From Pyropia haitanensis (lineage: Eukaryota > Rhodophyta > Bangiophyceae > Bangiales > Bangiaceae), in NCBI GenBank assembly GCA_008729055.1, contig SDUX01000008.1, positions 3,745,756-3,809,755 on the forward strand: DNA of 64,000 nucleotides, in the 5' to 3' direction. Below are positions 53,175 through 64,000 of this stretch, piece by piece. A program made the position numbers and the translations under genes. Under the pieces are notes generated by a model that searched no databases, was not told the DNA's origin, and saw only the letters and a program-made list of their open reading frames with translations. Numbering within the stretch: the stretch's first letter is position 1; each line of letters opens with the position of its first letter.

Positions 53175-55129
53175 GGCGGGTTGGCACTCGAGGAGCACCC
53201 CACGTAGGGAGGGGAATGCGTCTGAGTGGCACCACGCGCTGCTGCACCGAGCAAGGAAGTTGTATCGATCTCCTTGTGTTTCGAGCGAGGTACGGAGTGG
53301 GTGGACGAGTCTGGAGGAGCGGTGATGAGGGCGGGGTGTTGTGGGCAGGTTGTGCGTTGTCCCGGACAACGGTCGGGGCTTGGCCGGCCCGCTCATGAAG
53401 CACTCCCCTCCGTTCCCATCCCTGGCGTTGGCGGCCGCCGGCGGCCACGCGGCGGCGGTGGCGGCATGAGGACCCCCCGCGTCACAGAGTGGCCCCCTGC
53501 CCGCCAGGCGTCGCCGTCCCCACGCCTCGTTGGCCGCCCGCCGCCGCGCGCGGCGATTCGAGGACGCCCCTGGCCGCCGCCGCCACCGCCGCCGCGTCCG
53601 CCGCGGCCACCACCCCACCTCGCCACCGCGTCCAAGACTACCGTCGCCCGTGCCGCGCGGAGGAGCCAGGTGCCATCGTCGTCCACGGCGCAACGTCACG
53701 GCCGCGGCGGGGGGACACGGCCGCCCGGCGGGCGCGGCCGTCCCGGTGCGACGCTCGCCGCCCGCCGCGCCGCACGGTGGTGCGAGGACTCGCCGCGCCG
53801 CGTCGCGTCGACGACCGGGACAGCGGCTTCGCAAGGAAGCCGTCGCCGTCGGCGGCGCGGCCGCCGCGAGAAGAGCAGGGGGAGGGGACTCTGCCGCTTG
53901 CGGTCCACCGCAGCGGGCGGTGGCGTGGCATGGGCAGCAGCGCCGCCAACAGCGCGCTGCGAGGCCGAGCCCCTGTGACGGGACGGGGATGGCACGCCCC
54001 CTTCGCGCATCTGGCTCGTAGAAACGTGAATACACAAACGTCAAATATCGCTGAAAGAGACGCGCGGCGTGCACCTGTGCTCTGAATGTTAAGGTTGGTG
54101 TCAGAAGAAGGACGGGATTGGAAAAACCGCTCCCAGCAAGTCTCGCTGCCAACAGCGGATTGTGTTCCCCGACTCTGTGGACCTCAACACAGCGTACGAC
54201 ATCCGGCGGGCCCTCCGGCTTCCTCTCGACGCTACCCGCCGGCTGCGAGCACTCCCACCCTTTTCAACATGAAGGTGCTACTTGACGAAACGACACGGTA
54301 GTACCCGTAGACGGAGGGGGGTATCGGAGGGAATTGGGCGGTGTGCCGGCGGCGGCGCCGCCGGTAACGACGGCGGCCGTGCGTCACCCCCTCCTCCCTT
54401 CCCTGACAGCAGGCGGCTGCCGCCGCCGTCCGTGTTGCGGCGGCACGCAGTCGCATCGCCGCTGCCGGTGGGGAGGCCCGCCCCGCTGGCATGTCGGACC
54501 GACTGTGGACGGGCACCTTCTAGCGCCAGGGGCGGGTGGCGGCGTCGCCGCTTCCCTCACCGGGCGCGGCGGCGATGGAACACCCTTCTCGTCCAAACGT
54601 GGTACGCCGCCGCCGCCACCGCCGCCGCCGTGGCTGCCCCCCGTCAGACGACGAGAAGTGATTGGCCGGCGCCGGCGAGGCGGCAGCGGCCACTGCCGAC
54701 GGCTTCTCGGCACCGAGCCGGTGGTGGTGAAAGGCAGCCTCCGCGTCAAGAGCGCCGCCCACCGCACGAATGGGCGGGCGTGTCCCGGTGGCGGACGCCC
54801 GCCACCGCTGCTGCCGCCCGGCTGGCCACCGGCGGCGGTGGCTGCGGCGATGGGCATGGCCCGGAGGGGGTCGCCGTCTGCTGATCGCGGGGCGGGCAGA
54901 GTTCCAGCGCACGGTGGGTGTGCGGATGCCGACAGCGCGGGGGGGGGGCGGACGCCGTACGACGCTCACCTTGGCGAACCGCCGCCGCCGCACCCCGTTA
55001 CGGACGTGGAGGCCACGATGGCAAGAGTGGCCGCCAACCGTCGTCGATGCTAGCCAGGGCACAAGGAACATGGGAGGGGCCCGCCCACGTGGCAACATTT
55101 GTCTTAAATGTTCGAAATCATTCGTGCCG
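53175..55129. other. Intergenic, GC-rich
   Basis: About 2 kb with open frames on both strands from composition. 54000-54320 is less GC-rich. No domain, signal peptide or splice-supported gene recognised. Confidence 0.35.
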
Positions 55130-56775
55130 TTAGATCAACGCGCGATCAAAAGACACCTTGGGCTTCCGACGGACGGTGACCCGCCGCGGGCGTGTGGCCA
55201 AGTGCCGACGTGTGCCGAGGCGCTCTCGCCCGCGCGCCCCTGTGCAGCAGCAGAGCACACTGGGTGGGCGTTCATGACCAGTGCGCCGCGGACGCCCGGT
55301 ACGACCAAGAGGCCAGGCCAGCGTGGCGGTGTCATGTACCCGGCGTCCGTCCCCCCCCCCCCCCCCCCCCCACCCCCCTTTCCTCCCCCACTTCAGTTGT
55401 CCCCCAGCGCGGCGGTCGTTGCCCCCCCTCCCCCCCCCCCCCCCCACCCCCCCCCCCCCCCGTGCCGCCGCCGCCGCCGCCGACGCCGCCGACGCGGCCG
55501 CCGCGCGCGACGCAGCCGCCTGCGCCGACGCGGCGCGCGCGGCGGCGGCCTGCGCGGCGGCGGCCCGCGACGCGGCCGCCTGCTGCGCGGCGGCGGTCTG
55601 GACGGCGACTCCCGCAGCGTCGGCGGTGCGGGCGGCCCAGCCCGCCGCGGCGGCGCCCGCCTGCGCCCCCCCCGCGGCGACCGCGTCAGCCGCCGTCCGC
55701 GCGGCGGGCGCCGCGGCCGCCGCGACGCCCGCCGCCGCGCCGCGCGCGGCGGCCGCGGCGGGGGGCCCCCGCTCCGCCGCCACCGCCGCCGCCTGCGCCG
55801 CCGCCTGCGCCGCCGCGGCGCGCGCGGCGACCGCGGCCGACGCGGCCGCGTCGGCGGCGCTCGCCGCCGCCCGGTCCGCCGCGGCGCGCGCGGCAGCCGC
55901 CGCGGGCGGCCCGTTCGTCGCGAGCCGCTCCGCCACGCCGCGCGCGGCGGCGGTCGCGCCGCGCGCGGCGCCAGTCGCGCCGGCGCCAACGTGGCCCGCG
56001 ACGGTCGCCGCCGCGGCGGCGGGGCCGCGGCTCGCCGCCACGTCGGCCACGCCGTCGACATAGGCGCGCGTCGCGGCGGCGGCGGCGGGCGCCTGGACGG
56101 CGGCGGTGGCGGCGGCGCGGCCCGCCGCGGCGGTGGCCGCGTCGCGCGCGGCGGCCGCCGCCACCGGCGCGCGCTTCACGGCGGTGGTGGCGGCGGTGGT
56201 GGCGGCGGCGCGGGTGGTGGTGGCCGCCGCGGCGGCCGCGTCGGCCGCCGCCGCCGCCGCGCGGTCCGCGGCGGCGCGCGCGGCGGCGGCGGCGGGCGGG
56301 CCGTGCGTCGCGGCGGCGGCGGCCGCCGCGTCGGCCGCCGCCCGCGCCGCGACCGCCGCGCGGTCGGCGGCGCGGGCGGCGGCGACACGGCCGGCGGCGG
56401 CAGCTTCACTGACCGCCGCGACCGACGCGGCGCCGCCGCCTTCGGCAACGAGCGTGTCGTCCAGGGGCGCCGCCGCCCCGCCGCGGCCGCCACCCGCCGC
56501 GGCAGCCCAGCGCATCGCCGCGGGCGACAGCGTGGCGGGCCCCGCCGCGACGACCGCGACGGGGGGGGGGAGCCGCACGGGCACCGCCCCGCCCGCCGAC
56601 CACCCCGCCAGCCGCAGCGCGCCGGGCACCACCGCCGCGGGCGCCACCGCCGGTGCCACCGTCGGCGCGGCCACCGCGTCCGGGCCTGCCACCACCACCG
56701 CCGAGGCGAGACGGGCGGCCGCGTCGGCGGGGGTGGCGACAAGCACCAGGCCCACCAGCAGGGTGGTCGCCGCCG

Positions 56776-56807
<32 letters not shown>

Positions 56808-57120
56808 CGAGCGGGTGGCGGCGGCGGCGGGAGCGGCGGCGGCGGCGGCGGCGGGGGGCGTGCTACCGCCACCGGCCCGTGGCGACCGCGGCGGCGCGGG
56901 GGGGGGGGGGGGCACGCCGCAAAGACCACCCGCCGGCGGGGGGCGCCACCCACGCCACCCCCACGCCTCGGCGGCCGGCGGCATCAACGGCAGCGGCGGC
57001 AGCAACTGGGACGGCAGCGGCGGCGGTAGGGACAGCGGCGACGGCGGCTCGGGGCGGCGGTGCTCGCCCGCCGCCCTCGTCGCCCGCGTCCACCGCCACG
57101 GCCGCCGTGGCTGCTGCCAT
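55130..57120 (-). CDS. Ala-rich repeat protein with a thylakoid-type signal (approximate)
   Basis: The central part (about 55466-56840) is a continuous minus-strand frame with a hydrophobic ATTLLVGLVLVATPADAAA segment, which resembles a thylakoid-lumen or signal-anchor sequence with an A-x-A cleavage site, then about 300 residues that are mostly Ala with regularly spaced Arg, Asp and Thr, including a twice-used GPPAAAAARAAADRAAA unit. Such sequences form long amphipathic helices as in LEA-type or lipid-droplet proteins. A possible start at ATG 57120 (MAAATAAVAVDAGDEGG) lies in another frame that meets the main frame at G15 (56898-56912). The 3' end is uncertain because of C/G runs at 55350-55460. 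Function unknown; composition bias is a serious caution. Confidence 0.4.
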
Positions 57121-58539
57121 GGATGGTTGGCCGGCGTGCGCCGTTGGCACGCGCAGCGCCCCGGTGTGTCGGGGGGGGTGCGCGACGGGGGCGGCACCGC
57201 AAGGGCGCCCACGGTGGTGGCGAGCGCGGGAGGGGGGGCGGGGCGGGCGCCGCCGCTGCCGTCCCGGTGAGGGGAAGAAGGCGGCGGGTAGACGGGCACG
57301 GCGGCGAGGAAGGGGAGCGGCGGTTGCCAGGGGGGAGTCCCGCAGGTGGGGAAGAAGAGTGTGACGAGGTCGGTGTGAAGGGGTGTGGTAAACGGTAAAG
57401 GGGGGTGGCAAGGGGGAGACGGCGGCAGCCGACGCGCGAAGCGAGGGGGAAGCAGGGGGTAAGCGGGGGGAAGGCCAGTGGACGGAGGTGCGGAGCTCGG
57501 GGACCCCCCGGTCGCCAGCACGTGCGGTGGAGCGGGGGACCCTCGTTTTTGTGTGGCCCGGGCGGGGGCCACTGGCAGCGGCGGGAGGGGCCGCGCGGGT
57601 GCCACGGCCGCCGCCCCCGGCCGACGCGCCACGGCGCCGCGGCGGCTGTGTGGCCGGCAGCCCCGCGCTCGCCGCGCCCTCCCGGCGTGCAAGTAGGGGT
57701 TTGTGGCGCGCGCGGCGGCGGCGGTGGCAGGCGCTCGCACCGCCCCCCCCAGACCCCAGAGCGCCGCACCGCTTGGGGCTCGAGCCCCGCCACGGCCGAC
57801 GACCGAGATCCGCCCATTCCGCGCGCGCCTGCAGGCGGGCTGCCCGCCAGGCTGGCGGCCGGAGAGCAGGGGGTCAGCGGCTCGAAGGGAGGCCCGGTCG
57901 CCGCGCCTCCGCTGCGCGAACCTAGAAAATGACCATGGAACGATCTTAACAATCCACTGTAAGTACCTAATGCGCAACGTCCATTGGTCCAACTTCTGCC
58001 ACTTCTCAGGATGGGGAGCCAGAATTAGGATGAAACACCGCCGACGGTTTTAATTCATGTCAAAATAGAAAACCATGAACGCATCATTGTAGGTGCATTG
58101 GTTTGCCTTCTCGAGCGCGAAGTGGTGCGGACCTTAACAGTGACTTCCTCAACTACGTCGGTCCAAAGTCGATCCTTGTTTGGTCGCGGGTAAGTTTACA
58201 GACCGCCTTCATCGCTGCCCCCATCGGCGCCGTCGCTGCCCCTCGTCGGCGCCGCCAAAGCCGAGGCCGTCATCGGTACCGCACCACCTGGCAACGGTTC
58301 CGGGACCAGTCGCGTCGTGCAGACCGCCGCTCAAGTCCTTGGCCTCCCGCGAGATTCCCAGCCAGTCGAGAAAGCAGATTCAAAATTGACGAGCCCATCG
58401 CCGGGGCGGTTGTCTCGCGCGCCTTCTGCTGTGTTCCCAACAAACAAAAAGAAACTGAGGTGTGCCATCCAAGAGTGGGATGGTGCCCACGAAGCCACGA
58501 CAAGCGCCCGTGCGGCGAGTGCACCCCGAAAGATAGGCT
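57121..58539. other. Intergenic, no gene supported
   Basis: The GC-rich first part has long spurious frames. 57930-58180 is clearly less GC-rich. No gene seen. Confidence 0.35.
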
Positions 58540-58623
58540 TAGCTTCAGGTAGTCCATCTTTCGAATTCGATCTACCGACCTCTGGGTTATGGGCCCAGCG
58601 CGCTACCACTGCGCTATGAAGCT
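58540..58623 (-). tRNA. Initiator tRNA-Met(CAU), second copy, with a different 12-nt T-loop insertion
   Basis: Identical to the copy at 30472-30555 in every base of the mature tRNA (acceptor AGCTTCA/TGAAGCT, anticodon CAT, T-stem GGTAG/CTACC, discriminator A). The T-loop insertion lies at 58554-58565 and reads TTCGAAAGATGG on the tRNA strand, against GCGTGACGAGAG in the other copy. The flanks of the two genes are unrelated. No run of four or more T follows closely, so termination must use a more distant or weaker site. Confidence 0.87.
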
Positions 58624-60006
58624 TTTGCTATCTATTTCCGTGTCAGATCAGACACCCACACTCATGATGAACTCTTGTCAATAAGTCGTACTAATGTAGT
58701 TGGACGTACCCCATCCATGCACACATGTACATGACCACAAGCGTCGGGTTGTGGGACAAAATTATGGTCGCGCCCCTCTCACCGTCGTGGCGGGGGGGAA
58801 GTGGGGGGGGTGGCGGGGGGGACACGCACCGCCCGCGGCACGGCCGACCTCGACGCCGCGATGACGCGCCCACGAACAATAAAGAGTAGACAAGAGCGAT
58901 TTTTTTTTATAAAAAATCAATAAGGTGACCGCGGCCTAGTCATGTACCGCACGGCGGCTTAGTCAAAGAAAAGGAGAACAAAAACAGACAACACTGACTT
59001 GCTACCGTGACGCGCCCGACGGCCGGCGACAAAAGGAGGAAACCTAGCTAGAGCGCACGGCGATGACACGCCGCGCGGAGCACCGGCCGCCGTGCCGCGG
59101 CCGCGCCGTCGCGGTGACGGGTCGCGCGCGGGCCGCACCAACGCACCATCTGTGTCGACGGCGGTAGCCCCGGTAGCTCCGCGGCGGCGGCGCGTACAGA
59201 CCCGCAGCCACCCTCCGCCCGCCGCGACCCGCTCCCCCGACCGCGCCCGTCAGCCGCAGCCGGGAGCAGCGGCAGCGGCCGCTCTATCCGCCCGTCGGCA
59301 GCATGCCGTCGCGGCCGCCGCACCCCGTGCGCGCGCGCCCCGGCAGCGCCTGCCGTCGCGGACGGGCAGAGCGTGGCGGAGGTGACTGGCCACGACGAGG
59401 AGGGGTAGGGAGTAGGAAGAGGGGTGAGTTGCGGGACGAGGTCACAGCCGGCGCCGCCGGCTTGCGAGGGTCTTTCGCCGCCGACGCGCGCCACGGCGCG
59501 GGTCCACTCCCGCGGCTCATGGGGTCGAGCACACGCGAGAAGAGGCACGAGGCGACCGCCGCCCGGCATTGGCAGCCGCTAGCTAGTGGGTGCGCGACGC
59601 CGTTCGCTTTGGGAGGCTGGGCCATCCAGCTGCAGCGGGAGTTGGTGCCCGCCCGGTTGGCATTGAGTGCGTCTCTCACGACCGGGGACGGCTGGGGGGC
59701 AGGCTGGCGGGAACGGCGGCGGAAGGATACAGACAAAGGGGGAGCAACCAGTCGACAGTGCGCAATTGTGTGTCAGCGCGGCTGGGCACCCCGCGGGCGC
59801 GACGGATGGGGGGATGGGTTTGCGTGAGTGAGCGAGGGGGGGGTTAAACGCTGTAGATGCTGGTCTTCGAAGCACCGATGTTGCTCTCAAGGTAATGCCG
59901 CCTGGGCGGGTGCTAAAGTTTAGTACCTCTACAACAACCCCGCGTCGGCACTCGCCGCGCTCGTTCAAAAATGTCTATGGCTGCTACGATATCAACGGCC
60001 GGCATC
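58624..60006. other. Intergenic
   Basis: Includes an AT-rich patch at 58880-58930 and GC-rich DNA at 59040-59500. No gene recognised. Confidence 0.35.
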
Positions 60007-60034
60007 GCGGCCCCACCGGCCTCACACCAGCTGC

Positions 60035-60062
60035 TTACTGGTGGCGGCGGTTGTTCTGCTGG

Positions 60063-60130
<68 letters not shown>

Positions 60131-60277
60131 CGCGTTGTTGGCGTTGTTCGCGTTGTTGGCAGAGCCCGTGCGCCAGTACACCTTGTAGTAGCAGTACTCC
60201 TTGCGGTCCTTGCCAGTCCGCGACGAGTGCTGCAGGTTGTTCTGCTGGTTGTTATTGTTGTTGTTGTTGTTGTTGTT

Positions 60278-60322
<45 letters not shown>

Positions 60323-60410
60323 GGCGTTCTCGTAGCCAAACGCGTACCCGGCCGCGTACCCGTCCGCGTACATGGAGCCCGACGCGCGGTCGACAAAGTT
60401 GTTCAGCGCG

Positions 60411-60460
<50 letters not shown>

Positions 60461-60652
60461 ATTGTTGTTGTTGTTGTTGTTGTTGTTGTAGTCGTAGAAG
60501 CCGGTCGCGTAGCCCTCCTTGTACCCGTAGTAGCACGGCACGTACTTGACGTCCTTGTGCGTCGCGGTGTGCACCGACGTCGGCACAGCGGCGGCGGAGG
60601 CGACGAGGGCGGTGGCGGCGGTGGCGGCCGCGGCAGTCTTGAAGAAGCCCAT
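60035..60652 (-). CDS. Asn-rich secreted protein, copy 2
   Basis: A 205-residue protein. The signal peptide (MGFFKTAAAATAATALVASA) is followed by VKYVPCYYGYKEGYATGFYD, an Asn tract of about 25, FVDRASGSMYADGYAAGYAF, a second Asn tract, QQNNLQHSSRTGKDRKEYCY and YKVYWRTGS, then ANN units, a third Asn tract and NRRHQ. It differs from copy 3 (62,961) by five Asn in the last tract, and from copy 1 (28,996) by divergent linkers while the Cys-Tyr-Tyr blocks are kept. Cys residues occur only in CYYGYKEGY and EYCYYK, suggesting one disulfide. Tyr- and Gly-rich blocks plus Asn tracts suggest a structural or self-assembling secreted protein; no family is known to me. Confidence 0.85.
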
Positions 60653-60819
60653 GGTTGTGTGGGGTGGGGAAGAGAGAAAGAAGAGTGAGCGGGTAGGGGC
60701 GGACGGGGGAGAGCAAGGGAAGCGATGGAGCGGCTGGAGGTCGGGTGGTGGTCGGATGTGAAGGCGGTGAGGTGCTGATGGGGAGTGGGAACGGGGGTCT
60801 GGGAGCTGTGGCGCTGCCG

Positions 60820-60827
60820 TATATATA
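60820..60827 (-). promoter_or_regulatory. TATA box of Asn-rich copy 2
   Basis: TATATATA about 170 bp upstream of the ATG, at the inner edge of the inverted duplication. Confidence 0.7.
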
Positions 60828-60830
60828 CAC

Positions 60831-62782
60831 CCCTCGGGTGTAGCAGGGAGGGGACAGCGATTAGTCGACGCACGGGAGATGGCTGTCGCAGTAAACGGAT
60901 GTGCCACATGGCGGGCGGGATGCGAGGACCCGAGTGCGCAGCCTCCCCAAGGAGAGAGACGTGCTGCCACCAAAGGCGGGCAGTCATCTCCGACCAATGG
61001 TCCTGCCCCTCGCTGCCGTGGCAGCCGTGCAGCGGGCGCGCACCTCCTACCCCGGCACCTGACAATGGAGGACAACTGGCAGGACCAAGACGGAGAAGAG
61101 TCCCTGATTGTAGACGTCATGCGGGGCGCACGCCGCGTGGCACGAGATGTGTGAGGAGGGGCGGGGTGCAGCACGGCATCGGGGGCGGCCCGTGAACTGC
61201 CGCAGGCTTGCCAGCGATGCATGCCAACGCACGCCTGGCCACTGGTGCTGATAGCCACAGTCATGCCAGCTACCCCTGCACGGCCACCGCGGCGCCGCGC
61301 CGGACCCGTGCGCTCGGATGATGTGGCCGGCACCGACGGTGGGCGCCCACTCACCACCTTCCCCACTGGCAACGTGCTGTGAATGGCGGACTTGGCAAGC
61401 CCTGCCAGGATCCCCACTTGTCCCGCCCAACACGGTGCCGCACTGAGCGTCGGCGGCACTAGCGGGCCATACAGGACCACGGAGCTACTAGCGTCCTCTG
61501 GCCGTCGAGATGGCGCCCAGTGACAATTGACAGTGTGCCATTCGTCGCAGGGAGGTTGTTCCGAAGCTGTGGTCCTCTCCCTGGGAATCGCGCTCGACAC
61601 GGGAGCCAATCGTCAGACAGACGTGACTGCTGCGCTGTCGTATCAGGGATCGATGTTCGGTCGACGGCAAATCCGCGGCAATTGTGCGGGATCTGCCGTA
61701 GAATTCCCATCTCTGTTCTTGTTCGGCCAATCATATCCACAGATCATCACGAGATGGCTGGATTGGGTGGGACCCACCAGGGAGGAACGGACCAAATCCG
61801 GCGGGCCGTCTGCGCGGATTGTCGAACTGCTGACAAGTGCAGTGGCGGGTCGGCGAGCGCGGTGCTGGCGCGTGGCCCCCAGCCACCAGGGTCTGCCACG
61901 CTTCTCCATGACCACGGTCACCCTTCGTAAGCGGAGCCACTGGCCCATGGCGATTCCCCCCCCCCGCTGGTCCCCTTGGTTGGCGTCGCGGTCCGCAATG
62001 CGTTTCTCGCGCCCCGTGCACCGCTGTGTTGGAACGGTGCGCTGGTCCAGGCCGCTGCGTCTGCAAGCCCCGGCCGACACTCTCAAACCTCTTCCCGTCG
62101 TTTGTCCGAGTGGGCGGTGCACCGCGCTTGGCAGCCTGTCGCCCTGAACCTGCCACCGCGCGTGTCACTCATGTGGCTTGCACCGACAGTGACAGCCGGC
62201 GGACTGCCTGAGGGGCGGCGGTTCCACCCGTCTCCGATGGGCTGATGGCAGCTACACTCGCGTGGAAAATCCAGGCCACCCCCCGCGCCCCCACCCCATC
62301 AGCGCGGCACTGTCACAGCGAGGAGGGAGGACGAGGGGAGGTTTGGCCCTGTCACTGCGGGTCACACGGTGTGACAAATCGGCTGGGCCGACGCAAATCT
62401 AACGTCCCCAGCGAGGACCAGATCACGGGCAACAGCGGGTCGTGTGGTGGGGGGGGGGCGGAACCCTCTTGACACGGTGCGTTGGCCACGCCGCTGGCGT
62501 CAGGCCCCCCTGATCGTGCCTACTGGGTGCAACCCGCGCCAGCTGTTGCCGCGGGCGCCCAGCCAGCGGTTCGTGTCCCACTCGTCGGTGGCTCCCCAGC
62601 ATGACACACCCGACTGGTCTTGGCGCCGCGGTGCCGTGAAGTGATCCCCACGAACGGCCGCGCGCGTGCCCCTGGGGGTCATCGCCTCTCTACTCGCCAT
62701 CCGCGCGGGCGGCGCCTCGCCAGCTCGACCAGCCGCCCGCGCCATGTCTTGTTGCTGTCCTCTCGCTGCTGGGCCCATCGGC
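60831..62782. other. Spacer between the inverted arms
   Basis: About 1.95 kb between divergently transcribed copies 2 and 3. No recognisable gene. It holds both promoters except their TATA boxes, which lie in the arms. Sequence upstream of the two TATA boxes differs, so the two genes may be regulated differently. Confidence 0.45.
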
Positions 62783-62785
62783 GTG

Positions 62786-62793
62786 TATATATA
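62786..62793 (+). promoter_or_regulatory. TATA box of Asn-rich copy 3
   Basis: TATATATA about 170 bp upstream of the ATG at 62961, matching the copy 2 promoter. Confidence 0.7.
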
Positions 62794-62960
62794 CGGCAGC
62801 GCCACAGCTCCCAGACCCCCGTTCCCACTCCCCATCAGCACCTCACCGCCTTCACATCCGACCACCACCCGACCTCCAGCCGCTCCATCGCTTCCCTTGC
62901 TCTCCCCCGTCCGCCCCTACCCGCTCACTCTTCTTTCTCTCTTCCCCACCCCACGCAACC

Positions 62961-63152
62961 ATGGGCTTCTTCAAGACTGCCGCGGCCGCCACCGCCGCCA
63001 CCGCCCTCGTCGCCTCCGCCGCCGCTGTGCCGACGTCGGTGCACACCGCGACGCACAAGGACGTCAAGTACGTGCCGTGCTACTACGGGTACAAGGAGGG
63101 CTACGCGACCGGCTTCTACGACTACAACAACAACAACAACAACAACAACAAT

Positions 63153-63202
<50 letters not shown>

Positions 63203-63290
63203 CGCGCTGAACAACTTTGTCGACCGCGCGTCGGGCTCCATGTACGCGGACGGGTACGCGGCCGGGTACGCGTTTGGCTACGAGAACGCC

Positions 63291-63335
<45 letters not shown>

Positions 63336-63482
63336 AACAACAACAACAACAACAACAATAACAACCAGCAGAACAACCTGCAGCACTCGTCGCGGACTGG
63401 CAAGGACCGCAAGGAGTACTGCTACTACAAGGTGTACTGGCGCACGGGCTCTGCCAACAACGCGAACAACGCCAACAACGCG

Positions 63483-63535
<53 letters not shown>

Positions 63536-63563
63536 CCAGCAGAACAACCGCCGCCACCAGTAA
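62961..63563 (+). CDS. Asn-rich secreted protein, copy 3
   Basis: A 200-residue protein identical in its non-Asn blocks to copy 2 and shorter by five Asn in the last tract. Start ATG follows ccccacgcaaccatg. Signal peptide, two Cys-Tyr-Tyr blocks, three Asn tracts and the RRHQ end are as in copy 2. The near identity of the whole transcription unit shows recent duplication or gene conversion. Confidence 0.85.
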
Positions 63564-63592
63564 GTAGCTGGTGTGCAGCCGGCCTGGCCATA

Positions 63593-64000
63593 TTGCGGGC
63601 TGCGACCGTGGACGAGCGCCGTCGGCGGTAGCTACCGCGCGGCGAATAGTTTAGGAGGTGCCTCCGTTTCACACTAAAGTTTTTGTGCCCGACTCAGAGA
63701 GAATGCCAGCGGGAAGCGACACCAAAGCCGTCCTGCATCTCACCCTGCATCCCACCCCGCCGGGCTCCCTCACCCTGCCGCCGCTCATCTTGCACGACGA
63801 ACCGCCCTTGCCGCATACCGTCTCGCAAAGTCCTCGCCCCCATTGCCTTGATCATTCGTGGCGGCGACCACCGCCGCCTCCGCGCGCCGTCGCACAGGAT
63901 GGGGTCCGATGGAAGGAGAGGAGCGGATGAATGAATGGCGCGCATGTCCTCACACAGAGAGGGCGCGTTTCCGCCCACCTCGCAACCCCCACGCCGCCCA
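63593..64000. other. Intergenic to window end
   Basis: No gene recognised in the last 400 bp; short open frames lack features. Confidence 0.35.

Larger units (their letters stand above)
60007..60830 (-). repeat. Left arm of a large inverted duplication
   Basis: Inverted copy of 62783-63592. It covers the 3' flank, complete coding region, leader and TATA box of an Asn-rich protein gene. The arms are nearly identical apart from Asn-tract length. Similarity stops just beyond the TATA box on the inner side and about 25 bp past the stop codon on the outer side. Confidence 0.9.
62783..63592 (+). repeat. Right arm of a large inverted duplication
   Basis: Inverted partner of 60007-60830, containing copy 3. 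Differences seen are single bases (for example cacgcaacc against cacacaacc before the ATG) and AAC-repeat length. Confidence 0.9.

Overview
The window is nuclear DNA from a photosynthetic eukaryote with a very GC-rich, compact genome. Core eukaryotic genes (GINS subunit PSF1, condensin SMC4, mitochondrial acyl carrier protein) sit beside plastid genes (Mg-protoporphyrin IX methyltransferase, a Tat translocase subunit, a CrtI-type carotenoid oxidoreductase, an mTERF protein). Introns are few, short and GT-AG. Two initiator tRNA genes have short insertions in the T-loop, a kind of disruption known from red algae. I infer a red alga, probably Bangiales (Porphyra/Pyropia type). This rests on composition, gene content and tRNA structure, not on a database match.

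Layout. 1-14,212 is gene-dense: a 3' exon of an unknown gene, PSF1, the CrtI-like gene, an apparently intact DD35D transposon with 44-bp terminal inverted repeats and a 3-bp target duplication, a UVR/NTF2-like protein, CHLM, a DUF1232 membrane protein, a TatB/HCF106-like protein and mitochondrial ACP. 14,601-19,310 is a two-gene PIF/Harbinger element with a Myb/SANT-like gene and a three-exon transposase. 20,287-27,084 holds a multipass membrane protein and a RING-finger gene inside DNA full of poly-G/poly-C runs. 28,804-35,960 has an Asn-rich secreted protein, the first initiator tRNA and SMC4. 35,961-47,600 is gene-poor and less GC-rich, with decayed elements: a fold-back MITE, a single related arm, and a broken relative of the DD35D transposase. 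47,633-57,120 has a Cys-rich secreted protein, an mTERF protein, an NTR/TIMP-like secreted protein and an Ala-rich protein. 58,540-63,592 has the second initiator tRNA and a large inverted duplication carrying two almost identical copies of the Asn-rich secreted protein gene.

A theme across the window is that several conserved genes (SMC4, the CrtI-like gene, the UVR/NTF2 gene, the membrane protein, the RING gene) change reading frame exactly at long poly-G or poly-C runs. Wrong homopolymer lengths in the assembly are the simplest cause, so these genes are annotated as single loci across the frame changes.

Genes that plausibly act together: CHLM, the CrtI-like enzyme and the Tat subunit in plastid pigment synthesis and thylakoid protein transport; PSF1 and SMC4 in replication and chromosome condensation. 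The Asn-rich proteins (three copies) and the Cys-rich protein share signal peptides and strong TATA boxes and look like abundant secreted, possibly extracellular-matrix, products of unknown function.
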